From an uncultured Eubacterium sp. (GTDB lineage: Bacteria; Bacillota; Clostridia; Lachnospirales; Lachnospiraceae): a stretch of 40,901 nt of DNA. Below the pieces are notes generated by a model, which was not told the origin of the DNA, did no database searches, and worked only from the letters and a program-made list of their open reading frames with translations. The translations under genes and the position numbers were made by a program. The DNA is taken from assembly GCA_910589595.1 (NCBI GenBank), contig CAJUTM010000030.1:1-40901 (forward strand), given 5' to 3'. Positions 15,749 to 24,066 of this stretch are shown piece after piece. The first letter of the stretch is position 1, and every line of letters begins with the position of its first letter.

Positions 15749-17440
15749 ATGAATCTTTCCGAAATTTTTTTTCAGGCAATCTCATTGATTGGGGGCCTGT
15801 CCTTTTTTCTATATGGAATGCATATTATGGGGGAGGGACTAACTAAAATATCTGGCGGGCGTCTGGAGCGGATATTGGAGCGCCTGACTGACAGCCGTTT
15901 GAAAGCCGTACTTCTCGGAGCGGGGGTGACGGCAGTCATACAGTCGTCTTCCGCGACGACGGTCACGGTAGTGGGCTTCGTAAATTCCGGTATTATGAAA
16001 CTGGGGCAGGCAGTAGGAGTGATTATGGGGGCCAATATCGGTACTACGCTGACCTCATGGCTGCTCAGCCTGACGGGAATAGAAAGCCAGAACTTTTTTA
16101 TTCGTCTGCTGAAACCGTCTTCCTTTACACCGGTGCTGGCGCTGGTCGGCATTATTCTGATTATGAGGGGAGGACAGGACAAACGAAGAGACGTCGGGGC
16201 CATATTTATCGGGTTTTCCGTGTTGATGTTTGGTATGGAGACGATGAGCGGGGCTGTGAAACCGCTGGCGGAAGTGCCGGAGTTTACCGGAATGTTGACG
16301 ATGTTCTCAAATCCGATATTAGGAATGCTGGCCGGGGCTCTGTTGACGGCCATTATACAAAGTTCATCAGCTTCGATAGGAATTTTGCAGGCATTGTGCG
16401 CGACGGGAAGTGTAACCTATGCGACAGCGATACCGATTATTATGGGGCAGAATATTGGAACTTGTGTGACGGCAATACTGTCTTCTGTCGGAGCCGGAAA
16501 AAATGCCAAACGTGCAGCGCTTGTCCATTTGTATTTTAATGTTATAGGCACTTTTGTTTTTATTTTGGCCTTTTACGGACTTAATATGATTTTGCATTTT
16601 GCATTTATGGAAGTGCCTGCGAATGCAGCGGGGATTGCAGTCATACACAGTCTGTTTAATATAGGAGCAACTATATTATTGCTTCCATTTGCCAATGGTC
16701 TTGAGAGATTAGCAACTCTGACTGTTCAGGAAAGCGAAGAAGAGAAGTTGAGTGAATTTGCCAGATTAGATGTCCGTTTTCTGGAGACGCCGGCGTTGGC
16801 GCTAGAACAGTGCCGACATTCGGTCAATGAAATGGCGCGGCTGGCGCAGGAAAACGTGACGACGGCATTAGAAAGTGTTCTTGATTTTCATAGAAATAAG
16901 CGAAAGCAGGTGAAAGAGACAGAGGAGAAAATTAATCGCTATGAACAGGAACTGACGGAATATCTGCACAAAATATCAATGCAAAATATACTGCCGGAAA
17001 ATAGCGACGATTGCAATATGCTGCTATACTGCATTCGCGATTTTGAGAGAATGAGTGACCATGCATGCAATATTGCGGATGAGTCGGCCAAGATAGCCAA
17101 GTCCGGAGCTATATGGCCGAAGAAAACGAAGAAAGAGCTGAAAGGATACGCAGCGGAGATACAAAATATTGTCAGCGTGACAGTGGACGCTTTCGTGCAA
17201 AGGGATACAGACGGCGCGCGCGCCATAGAGGCAATGGAGGAGAAAATAGATGAGCTGAATAAAAAAGTGAAAAAGCAGAATTTGAAGAGGGCAAAAAAGG
17301 AAAAATGTTCCCCTGAAATAGGCATTTTTATGAATGAATTGTCCATCTATTTCGAGAGGGTGGCAGACCATTGTGAGAACGTCGCCATCAGCATGCTGGG
17401 GCAAACCGATAACGAGGACGGAGAAGAGGAAGAAGATTGA
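15749..17440 (+). CDS. Na/Pi cotransporter family protein with C-terminal PhoU domain
   Basis: This is a 563-residue membrane protein of the NptA/YjbB family. The two inverted QSSS motifs are present: VIQSSSATTVTVVGFVNSG in the first repeat and IIQSSSASIGILQAL in the second, along with GANIGTTLTSW and GQNIGTCVTAIL. Residues about 340-550 form a soluble helical PhoU-like domain (CRHSVNEMARLAQENV, CIRDFERMSDHACNIAD, YFERVADHCENVAISM). It is likely to move phosphate with Na+, with the PhoU part sensing or gating. It ends in an acidic tail. It stands alone, 82 nt after the ABC gene. Confidence 0.9.
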   Translation: MNLSEIFFQAISLIGGLSFFLYGMHIMGEGLTKISGGRLERILERLTDSRLKAVLLGAGVTAVIQSSSATTVTVVGFVNSGIMKLGQAVGVIMGANIGTTLTSWLLSLTGIESQNFFIRLLKPSSFTPVLALVGIILIMRGGQDKRRDVGAIFIGFSVLMFGMETMSGAVKPLAEVPEFTGMLTMFSNPILGMLAGALLTAIIQSSSASIGILQALCATGSVTYATAIPIIMGQNIGTCVTAILSSVGAGKNAKRAALVHLYFNVIGTFVFILAFYGLNMILHFAFMEVPANAAGIAVIHSLFNIGATILLLPFANGLERLATLTVQESEEEKLSEFARLDVRFLETPALALEQCRHSVNEMARLAQENVTTALESVLDFHRNKRKQVKETEEKINRYEQELTEYLHKISMQNILPENSDDCNMLLYCIRDFERMSDHACNIADESAKIAKSGAIWPKKTKKELKGYAAEIQNIVSVTVDAFVQRDTDGARAIEAMEEKIDELNKKVKKQNLKRAKKEKCSPEIGIFMNELSIYFERVADHCENVAISMLGQTDNEDGEEEED

Positions 17441-17495
17441 TTTTGTGTCTGCGGCAGCCCATTGAAAGATACTTAAAAACTTTATGAAAAACTAC

Positions 17496-17523
17496 TTGTT
17501 TTTTACGGAAAAAATAGTATGAT
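17496..17523 (+). promoter_or_regulatory. Promoter of pta
   Basis: TTGTTT (17496-17501) and TATGAT (17518-17523) are 16 nt apart. AGGGAGG precedes the pta ATG. Confidence 0.45.
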
Positions 17524-17559
17524 TAGAGATAGATAAATGAAAGGGAGGACAAAAGAAAT

Positions 17560-18537
17560 ATGTTCGGAGAATTGATTGATATTTTGAAAAAAAATCCAAA
17601 GAAAATCGTATTTACGGAAGGAAGTGACCCTCGTATTCTGGAGGCGGCGTCTCGCTTACTTGCAGGAACATTTTTGTCACCGATTCTCGTAGGAAATAAA
17701 GATGAGATTGCAAAGGCAGCGGAAGAGAGCGCGTTTAATATTCGCGGCGCGATGATTTTAGACCCGCTGGAGTATGAAGAGATTGACGAGATGGCAGAAT
17801 GTCTTTATGAAATCCGCAAAAATAAGGGGATGACGCTGGAGAAAGCGAAAGAGACCTGCCGGCAGGCCAATTATTTCGGAACTATGCTGGTGAAAATGGG
17901 AAAAGCGGACGCTCTGTTGGGTGGAGCGACGTATTCGACAGCCGACACCGTAAGACCGGCACTGCAGATTATTAAGACAAAACCGGGGAAGAATATTGTG
18001 GCTTCCTGCTTTATTTTAGTTCGGGAGTCGGCAACCGGAGGCAATACGGTGCTGGCGATGGGAGACTGCGCTATCAATATTAAGCCGACCGAAGATGAAC
18101 TGGTAGAGATTGCACTGGACTGCGCAGAGTGCGCAAGAACTTTCGGAATCGACCCGAAAGTGGCATTTCTGAGCTATTCCACATTTGGCTCCGGTGCGGG
18201 CGAGGATGTTGATAAAATGCGCAATGCCGCAGAGCGGGCAAAGAAACTGGCGCCACATATTCCAATGGTCGGCGAGATTCAGTTTGATGCGGCGGTATCG
18301 CCCCGTGTGGCAAGAACGAAGTGTCCGGGCAATGAAGTGGCTGGTTGCGCCAACACCTTTATTTTTCCGGATATCAGCTCGGGTAATATCGGTTATAAGA
18401 TTGCGCAGCGCATGGGAAATTTTGACGCTTACGGACCGGTGATGCTCGGATTAAATGCTCCGGTAAATGATTTGTCGCGCGGCTGCAATGCTTCGGAAGT
18501 ATATTCAATGGCAATTATTACTGCCGCTTTGGCATAG
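17560..18537 (+). CDS. pta: Phosphate acetyltransferase
   Basis: This is a 325-residue enzyme of the short Pta class that interconverts acetyl-CoA and acetyl phosphate. Typical segments are KKIVFTEGSDPRILEAASRL, DALLGGATYSTADTVRPALQI, FLSYSTFGSGAGEDVDKM, VGEIQFDAAVSP and the C-terminal DLSRGCNASEVYSMAIITA. The pathway is fermentation of acetyl-CoA to acetate with ATP gain. The usual partner ackA is not adjacent: the next gene is a membrane acyltransferase 17 nt downstream. Acetyl-CoA from the POR complex upstream in the window could feed it, although the genes are 14 kb apart. Confidence 0.94.
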   Translation: MFGELIDILKKNPKKIVFTEGSDPRILEAASRLLAGTFLSPILVGNKDEIAKAAEESAFNIRGAMILDPLEYEEIDEMAECLYEIRKNKGMTLEKAKETCRQANYFGTMLVKMGKADALLGGATYSTADTVRPALQIIKTKPGKNIVASCFILVRESATGGNTVLAMGDCAINIKPTEDELVEIALDCAECARTFGIDPKVAFLSYSTFGSGAGEDVDKMRNAAERAKKLAPHIPMVGEIQFDAAVSPRVARTKCPGNEVAGCANTFIFPDISSGNIGYKIAQRMGNFDAYGPVMLGLNAPVNDLSRGCNASEVYSMAIITAALA

Positions 18538-18554
18538 AGAGGATATGAGCACGG

Positions 18555-19811
18555 ATGAAACGCAGTCAGAAGAAACAAAGGGAACGGAAACAGCAACAGA
18601 AATCTCCTGTGCTGCTGACAGGGGAGTATGATGTACATTATATCGGTGTTTTAGACGGTATGCGCGCGATAGCGATTTTGATTATTGCATGGTATCACAT
18701 ATGGCAGCAGTCATGGCTTATGCCGATAGCAGGAGCGGTTAATCTGGATTGGTTAGTGCGCAACGGCAGCATTTTAGTAGATATGATGATTTTGCTTTCC
18801 GGTTTTTGCCTGTTTCTCCCTTATGCCAGAGAGATGGTATTGGGCGGGAAGACAGGTATGTGCGGTGAGTTTTATATGAAGCGTGTGGCGCGCATCGTTC
18901 CATCCTATTATGTATCGCTGCTCATAGTTCTGTTGTTTTTTGCCTTGCCATTAGGAGAATACGGCAATGATTTCAGCCTGATGGGAAAAGATATTGTCAG
19001 CCACCTGACTTTTACCCACAATCTGTTTGGTGAGTTGATTCGGGGAACGCACTTAAACGGCGTACTGTGGACAATTGGCGTGGAAGTGCAGTTTTATCTT
19101 ATTTTCCCGCTGTTAGCGAAGTTTTTCCGCAAGCAGCCGATACTTACATATGCCGGAATGACAGCCATCGGATTGTTGAGCAGTTACTGTATCAGCGCTC
19201 ATTTTGCGACGATAGACCAGTCACTCTATGTCAATCATACGCTTACGTTTTTCAGCGTATATGCCAATGGAATGCTCGGGGCGTGGCTGTATGTGCTCTA
19301 CGCTAAGAAGCGGAAGAAGAGAACGACGGCGGAGGGGATTGCCGGAATCGTAATGGCGGTTGGTGGTATCATGATATTCCGGCGGTTCTGTGATTGGCGC
19401 ATGACATGCGGAGAGGAGACGAGGTGGCAGGTAAATAACCGTTATCTTTTATCCCTGCTCTTTCTGCTTATCGTGGTCGGTGCGATTGTTGCCCTGCCGT
19501 GGTTCCGGAAAATCTGGGATAATCGTGTTATGAAGTTTCTGGCTGGCATTTCTTTCAATTTATATATTTGTCATCAGTACATAGCTGTCAAATTAAAAGA
19601 GTTCCGTATTCCGGACTGGGAGGGGGAGGAACTTCCCAATCAGACAGGCGATGTCGAATGGCAGTGGAAGTATACGCTTCTCTGCATTGTACTCAGCATT
19701 GCCGTGGCGGTTTTTATGACCTATGTCGTGGAGCGTCCGGCCGCACGCTGGATAAAGCGATGGTATGAAAAGAGGAGGAAGAAAGAAGATGAAACAGTTC
19801 GTAAGGCTTAG
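18555..19811 (+). CDS. Membrane acyltransferase 3 (OafA/YrhL-type)
   Basis: This is a 418-residue integral membrane O-acyltransferase. After a Lys/Gln-rich N-terminus, the family motif LDGMRAIAILIIAWYH holds the catalytic His, followed by about ten membrane segments. The RVARIVPSYYVSLL and GVLWTIGVEVQFYLIFPLL stretches are diagnostic. The C-terminus is strongly basic (KRWYEKRRKKEDE). Such enzymes acetylate surface polysaccharides, peptidoglycan or lipids. GAGAGGA lies somewhat far (about 12 nt) from the ATG. The end overlaps the GH10 gene by 23 nt, so the two are probably coupled, although a shared function is unclear. Confidence 0.87.
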   Translation: MKRSQKKQRERKQQQKSPVLLTGEYDVHYIGVLDGMRAIAILIIAWYHIWQQSWLMPIAGAVNLDWLVRNGSILVDMMILLSGFCLFLPYAREMVLGGKTGMCGEFYMKRVARIVPSYYVSLLIVLLFFALPLGEYGNDFSLMGKDIVSHLTFTHNLFGELIRGTHLNGVLWTIGVEVQFYLIFPLLAKFFRKQPILTYAGMTAIGLLSSYCISAHFATIDQSLYVNHTLTFFSVYANGMLGAWLYVLYAKKRKKRTTAEGIAGIVMAVGGIMIFRRFCDWRMTCGEETRWQVNNRYLLSLLFLLIVVGAIVALPWFRKIWDNRVMKFLAGISFNLYICHQYIAVKLKEFRIPDWEGEELPNQTGDVEWQWKYTLLCIVLSIAVAVFMTYVVERPAARWIKRWYEKRRKKEDETVRKA

Positions 19812-21066
19812 CACATGCGTGCTGCTTGTGCTGGCGCTTGTTGCCTGTTCTGCGGAGGAAAAGCCGGGCAAAGAACAGAATGCGTCGACGGGCAGCGGAC
19901 AGGCGGTAGAGCAAACGCAGGTCACAGGGCGTGAAATCAGTGATACCGATGGCCCGGCTCTCAAGGATATTTATGCGGATTACTTTATGATGGGGGCGGC
20001 TATAAACGGTACGGATAAGGAGACGGCTGCCATTCACCACGAGGGTATGGCGGCAGTATTGAAGAAGCATTATAATTCCACTACGCTCAGCAACTTAATG
20101 AAACCATGTTATCTCTTAGATGAAAAGAAATGTATCAAATCCGGTAAGGGAAAGTCTGATATTACCGAGGTGGCATTGAATTTTGATTCGTGTGAGGAAA
20201 GCCTGAAATTCTGTCAGGAGAATGGTATTAAGATGCGCGGCCATACGCTTGTCTGGCACAATCAGACGCCGGAATGGTTCTTTAAAAAGAATTATGACAA
20301 GAAAAAGGGATATGTCAGTAAGAAAGTAATGGCAAAGCGCATGGAGAATTACATAAAAGGCGTATTGGAGTATTGTCAGAAAAATTATCCCGGCGTTATC
20401 TATTGCTGGGATGTTGTAAATGAATGTGTGGACGATGGTACGGGGGATACTTCTGTTGACTGGAACTGCCGCGCGATGTTTAACGGTGGAGACAATTTCT
20501 GGCATGCAGTGATGGGGCCGGATTATGTAGAAAAGGCTTTTGAGTACGCAAGAAAGTATGCCGATAAAGATGTGAAATTAATCTACAATGACTATAACGT
20601 ATACAATCCTGCCAAGTGTGAGAATATATTTAATCTTGCCAAAGGCTTAAAAGAAAAAGGACTCATTGACGGTCTTGGTCTTCAGCCTACCGTAGATTTA
20701 TATAATCCGGATGAATTGTCCGGTGATTCCGTAGACAGCTTTGAGACATGTTTAAATAAGTATGCGGAACTTGGTTTGGAAATCCAGATTACGGAATTGA
20801 GTTTTAAGATTGACGAGGACACCGGAGAGCGGGATGAACAATCGCTGAAACGTCAGGCCGACCGCTATCAGGAAATGTTTGAGCTGTTAAAGAGGATGGA
20901 CACCGCAGGCGGCGGCAAGTGCAATATTACAAGCGTGTCAATCTTTGGTATCTGCGATGATTATCCGCTCTATGACGACTGTGTCCAGTGTCTGTATGTG
21001 TGGGACAAGGAATGCAAGCCGAAAGAGGCTTTTTACCGCATTCGGGAAGTAGGCGAAACAAAGTAG
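19789..21066 (+). CDS. GH10 endo-1,4-beta-xylanase lipoprotein
   Basis: This 425-residue glycoside hydrolase family 10 enzyme should cut beta-1,4-xylan at the cell surface. The signal peptide ends in the lipobox LVAC (C20). Residues about 55-420 are the GH10 barrel, with HTLVWHNQTP (152-161), the acid/base in WDVVNE (about E212) and the nucleophile in ITELS (about E336). The usual QxH site before the nucleophile reads LQPTVDL, and the WG motif near the C-terminus reads IFGI, so the active-site lining is atypical. The protein has about fifteen Cys. AGGAGG (19773-19778) supports the start. The start lies inside the acyltransferase gene, and a GH51 enzyme follows. Confidence 0.9.
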   Translation: MKQFVRLSTCVLLVLALVACSAEEKPGKEQNASTGSGQAVEQTQVTGREISDTDGPALKDIYADYFMMGAAINGTDKETAAIHHEGMAAVLKKHYNSTTLSNLMKPCYLLDEKKCIKSGKGKSDITEVALNFDSCEESLKFCQENGIKMRGHTLVWHNQTPEWFFKKNYDKKKGYVSKKVMAKRMENYIKGVLEYCQKNYPGVIYCWDVVNECVDDGTGDTSVDWNCRAMFNGGDNFWHAVMGPDYVEKAFEYARKYADKDVKLIYNDYNVYNPAKCENIFNLAKGLKEKGLIDGLGLQPTVDLYNPDELSGDSVDSFETCLNKYAELGLEIQITELSFKIDEDTGERDEQSLKRQADRYQEMFELLKRMDTAGGGKCNITSVSIFGICDDYPLYDDCVQCLYVWDKECKPKEAFYRIREVGETK

Positions 21067-21118
21067 CGGCGGGGTTCTGCTGTACTGCTTTACAAAAAAA
21101 GAAAAGAGGAATAAATAG

Positions 21119-22606
21119 ATGAAAGCAAAGATTAGTGCAAATAAAAACAAGATAATCAGCCAAATTGATAAGAGACTGTACAGTTCCTTTATTGAACATC
21201 TGGGGCGCGCCGTTTATCACGGCATATATGAGCCGGAGCATGCGACAGCAGACGATATGGGATTCCGTGAAGATGTTATGCAAGTGATTAAAGAGATGGA
21301 GATTCCGATGGTTCGCTATCCGGGAGGCAACTTCGTATCCGGTTATCATTGGGAAGACGGCACGGGAGATAAGGCAAAGCGTCCGCGCCGCATGGAGCTG
21401 GCATGGAGTTCCGTAGAGACGAACGAAGTAGGAATTGACGAGTTTCAGGAATGGGCAAAACGGGTCGACACAGAGATTATGATGGCCGTCAACCTTGGCA
21501 CGAGAGGGCCGGAAGAGGCTGGTCAGGTAGTAGAGTATTGTAATGCGGTGACAGATACTTATTATGCCAACATGAGACGGGAAAATGGTTTTGATAAACC
21601 GTTTGCCATACATACGTGGTGTTTGGGAAATGAAATGGATGGCCCGTGGCAGATTTGCCACAAGACGGCGACCGAGTATGCGAGAACAGCCTGCGAGGCG
21701 GCCAAGATTATGAAGTGGGTTGATGATTCGATTGAGCTTGTAGCCTGCGGCAGTTCGCATCAGAATATGCCGACGTTTGGAGAGTGGGAAGAGACGGTGC
21801 TCCGCGAGGCGTACGAGCATATTGATTATCTTTCTATGCATGAGTATTACGGTAATCCGGATGATGATACGGCTAAGTATCTGAGCTGTTCGATGGATAT
21901 GGAAGATTTCATTAAGAAAGTCGGAGCAATCTGTGATAAGATAAAGGAAGAGAAAAAGAGCGATAAAGATATTTATTTATCCTTTGACGAGTGGAATATC
22001 TGGTTCCATTCTGCCGAGCAGGATAAGAAGCAGGAGAAATGGCAAATCGCTCCGCCGCTGCTGGAGGACATTTACACGATGGAAGACGCTCTGGCAGTCG
22101 GCTGTCTTTTGAATACGCTGATAAGAAATGCAGACCGCGTAAAGATTGCCTGTCTGGCGCAGCTTGTCAATGTAATTGCACCGATTATGACAGCGAACGG
22201 CGGCGATATGTGGCTGCAGACCATTTTCTATCCATTTATGTATGCCTGCCGTTATGGAAGGGGAACTTCCATAGAAGTGAATGTAGAGAGTGAAACTTAC
22301 GCCGCAGGGGAACGTGATGCGATTCCATATGTAGACAGCTCGGTTGTCTATAATGAGGAGCGGGGAGAGCTGACAGTATTTGCAGTCAACCGCAACATGG
22401 ACGAGCAAATGGATGTGAGTCTGAATCTCGAAGAGTTTGGACAATTTAAGTGTGTAGAGCATATGGTGTTAAACCATGATGATATGAAAGCGACAAATTC
22501 GTTAGAACATCCGGATAATGTTGTACCGCATAAAGGAAGCGGAGCTGCAGAGGGAGTTGTGACATTGGAGCCGCACTCTTATAATATGATTCGCTTTTAC
22601 AATTAG
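21119..22606 (+). CDS. GH51 alpha-L-arabinofuranosidase
   Basis: This 495-residue glycoside hydrolase family 51 enzyme removes arabinofuranosyl side chains. There is no signal peptide, so it is cytosolic and works on imported arabinoxylo-oligosaccharides. Visible are FIEHLGRAVYHGIYEP, RYPGGNFVSGYHWEDGTG, the acid/base in WCLGNEMDG (about E172), SMHEYYGN and the nucleophile in SFDEWNIWF (about E291), followed by a beta-sandwich C-terminal domain. Length is normal. It sits 52 nt after the GH10 lipoprotein, with AGAGGA before the ATG. No sugar transporter is beside the pair. Confidence 0.95.
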   Translation: MKAKISANKNKIISQIDKRLYSSFIEHLGRAVYHGIYEPEHATADDMGFREDVMQVIKEMEIPMVRYPGGNFVSGYHWEDGTGDKAKRPRRMELAWSSVETNEVGIDEFQEWAKRVDTEIMMAVNLGTRGPEEAGQVVEYCNAVTDTYYANMRRENGFDKPFAIHTWCLGNEMDGPWQICHKTATEYARTACEAAKIMKWVDDSIELVACGSSHQNMPTFGEWEETVLREAYEHIDYLSMHEYYGNPDDDTAKYLSCSMDMEDFIKKVGAICDKIKEEKKSDKDIYLSFDEWNIWFHSAEQDKKQEKWQIAPPLLEDIYTMEDALAVGCLLNTLIRNADRVKIACLAQLVNVIAPIMTANGGDMWLQTIFYPFMYACRYGRGTSIEVNVESETYAAGERDAIPYVDSSVVYNEERGELTVFAVNRNMDEQMDVSLNLEEFGQFKCVEHMVLNHDDMKATNSLEHPDNVVPHKGSGAAEGVVTLEPHSYNMIRFYN

Positions 22607-22624
22607 CACGATGGAGAGTAAGAA

Positions 22625-23476
22625 ATGATAAAAGATTTATTCCATAAAAACAGGCCGACATATTCGCTCGAAGTGTTTCCGCCAAAGAAAGATGCCGACG
22701 TATCTGTAATTTATGATGCGCTGGATGAATTTAAGGCATTACATCCGAGTTTTATATCTGTAACATATGGAGCAGGCGGCAATACGGCGGAAAACACGTT
22801 TGCCATTGCTTCCTATATTCAGAATCAATGCGGCATTGAAGCACTTACGCATTTGACATGTGCGGCAATACCCGATGAACTATTTTTAAAAAATTTCCTC
22901 ACAAACCTTTACCGCAATGGGATACATAATTTACTGGCATTGCGGGGGGATAAGCCGCAGTGGATGAGCGAAGAGCAGTTTTCACAGAGATATTATGAGC
23001 ATGCGTCTGATTTGACGAGGGATGTCAAAAAAGCATATGATTTTAGCGTTGCGGGAGCCTGTTATCCGGAGATACACCCCGAGGCAGCAGACTTACAGGA
23101 GGATATCGCGCATTTAAAAGAGAAAGTGGAGCAGGGGGTAGATTTTCTGATTACCCAGCTCTTCTATGATAATGATGTATTTTACCGTTTTTTGGAAGAA
23201 GTCCGCAAGGCGGGAATTGACGTTCCCGTGCTTCCGGGACTGATGCCGATTACATCAATCAAACAGGTGAAAAATATTGTACAGATGTCCGGTACAAAAC
23301 TTACGGCAGATTTGACAGAAGCGATTCAGAAGTATAAAGACAGTCCGGCAGACTTTAAGAAAGCCGGACTGGAGTATTCCAAAAGGCAGATGGAGGGCCT
23401 TTTGGCGCATGGAGTCGATGGGATTCATTTGTATTCAATGAATAAGGTAGAGATAGCAAAAGCAATTTATGAATAA
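22625..23476 (+). CDS. metF: 5,10-methylenetetrahydrofolate reductase
   Basis: This 283-residue FAD-dependent TIM-barrel enzyme reduces methylene-THF to methyl-THF for methionine synthesis. Family segments are YSLEVFPPKKDADVS, FISVTYGAGGN, LTHLTCAA, NLLALRGDKP, GVDFLITQLFYD and VLPGLMPI. It begins 18 nt after the GH51 gene with GGAGAG as ribosome site, so it may be read through from the xylan genes, but there is no functional link. Confidence 0.94.
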   Translation: MIKDLFHKNRPTYSLEVFPPKKDADVSVIYDALDEFKALHPSFISVTYGAGGNTAENTFAIASYIQNQCGIEALTHLTCAAIPDELFLKNFLTNLYRNGIHNLLALRGDKPQWMSEEQFSQRYYEHASDLTRDVKKAYDFSVAGACYPEIHPEAADLQEDIAHLKEKVEQGVDFLITQLFYDNDVFYRFLEEVRKAGIDVPVLPGLMPITSIKQVKNIVQMSGTKLTADLTEAIQKYKDSPADFKKAGLEYSKRQMEGLLAHGVDGIHLYSMNKVEIAKAIYE

Positions 23477-23542
23477 GTAGTTTCGTGTTATATTATAATG
23501 ATAGAAGATGCTTCGTTTTTTTAAAGAGAGAGGTGGGGTTTT

Positions 23543-23920
23543 ATGACAGGGAAAAAAACATATGCTGTAATGGTCGTTGTAATGGCTCTAGTTATCGCTG
23601 TCTTTGCCGGTTGCGGCGCTGCGGAAAAGAAAACCGATTATACCGGTCAATGGAAGTTAAGCGACGGAAAGGCAAGCGGTATCAAACTAACGGCAGAGCA
23701 GTTAGTTTCTTCTCTGGGGGAAATCTCTATGCACATAGAGGCGAAAGGGAAGATAACGAAAAAAAGAGGGATTGGCTTGGACGAAAATGGGAAGTGGAGC
23801 GCTACGGAGACGGGAATTATTGTCTCCGATTTGGACGGCAGCAATTCCATAACATTCAAATACCATGACGGCACCTTGTCAGGGGAAATCAAAGGAGTTG
23901 AGATAACGCTTAAAAAATAA
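23543..23920 (+). CDS. Small lipoprotein, function unknown
   Basis: This is a 125-residue protein with a lipoprotein signal (hydrophobic run ending AVFAGC, lipid Cys near residue 24). The mature part is about 100 residues and looks all-beta: YTGQWKL, MHIEAKGKIT, NGKWSATETGIIVSD, SITFKYHDGTLSGEIKGVEITL. This resembles the short lipocalin-like or 'DUF'-type extracytoplasmic domains of Lachnospiraceae, but no family is certain. AGAGAGGTGGGG precedes the ATG, and a TATAAT box lies at 23494-23499 without a good -35. Confidence 0.75.
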   Translation: MTGKKTYAVMVVVMALVIAVFAGCGAAEKKTDYTGQWKLSDGKASGIKLTAEQLVSSLGEISMHIEAKGKITKKRGIGLDENGKWSATETGIIVSDLDGSNSITFKYHDGTLSGEIKGVEITLKK

Positions 23921-24066
23921 CGCGGTTAATGTATGGAGAGAAAGTGTGGTTAATTGAAAAAACAAGGTTTGTACTATTTACTTATCGTTTTATCCTTACT
24001 TTTATTTGCGTAATTGATTTATTATTCTGGCTGCCATAATTTTCAAAGGCAGCATTTATTTCTGTA

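Noticed and set aside
20927..21841. 304-codon open frame antisense to the GH10/GH51 genes
   Set aside because: It crosses two clear glycosidase genes, has no homologous look and no ribosome site.
23921..24066. GCTGCC/GGCAGC stem at 24030-24053 as a terminator
   Set aside because: Only 6 bp with a 12-nt loop and weak T-runs on both strands; not convincing. Nothing else was seen in this gap.
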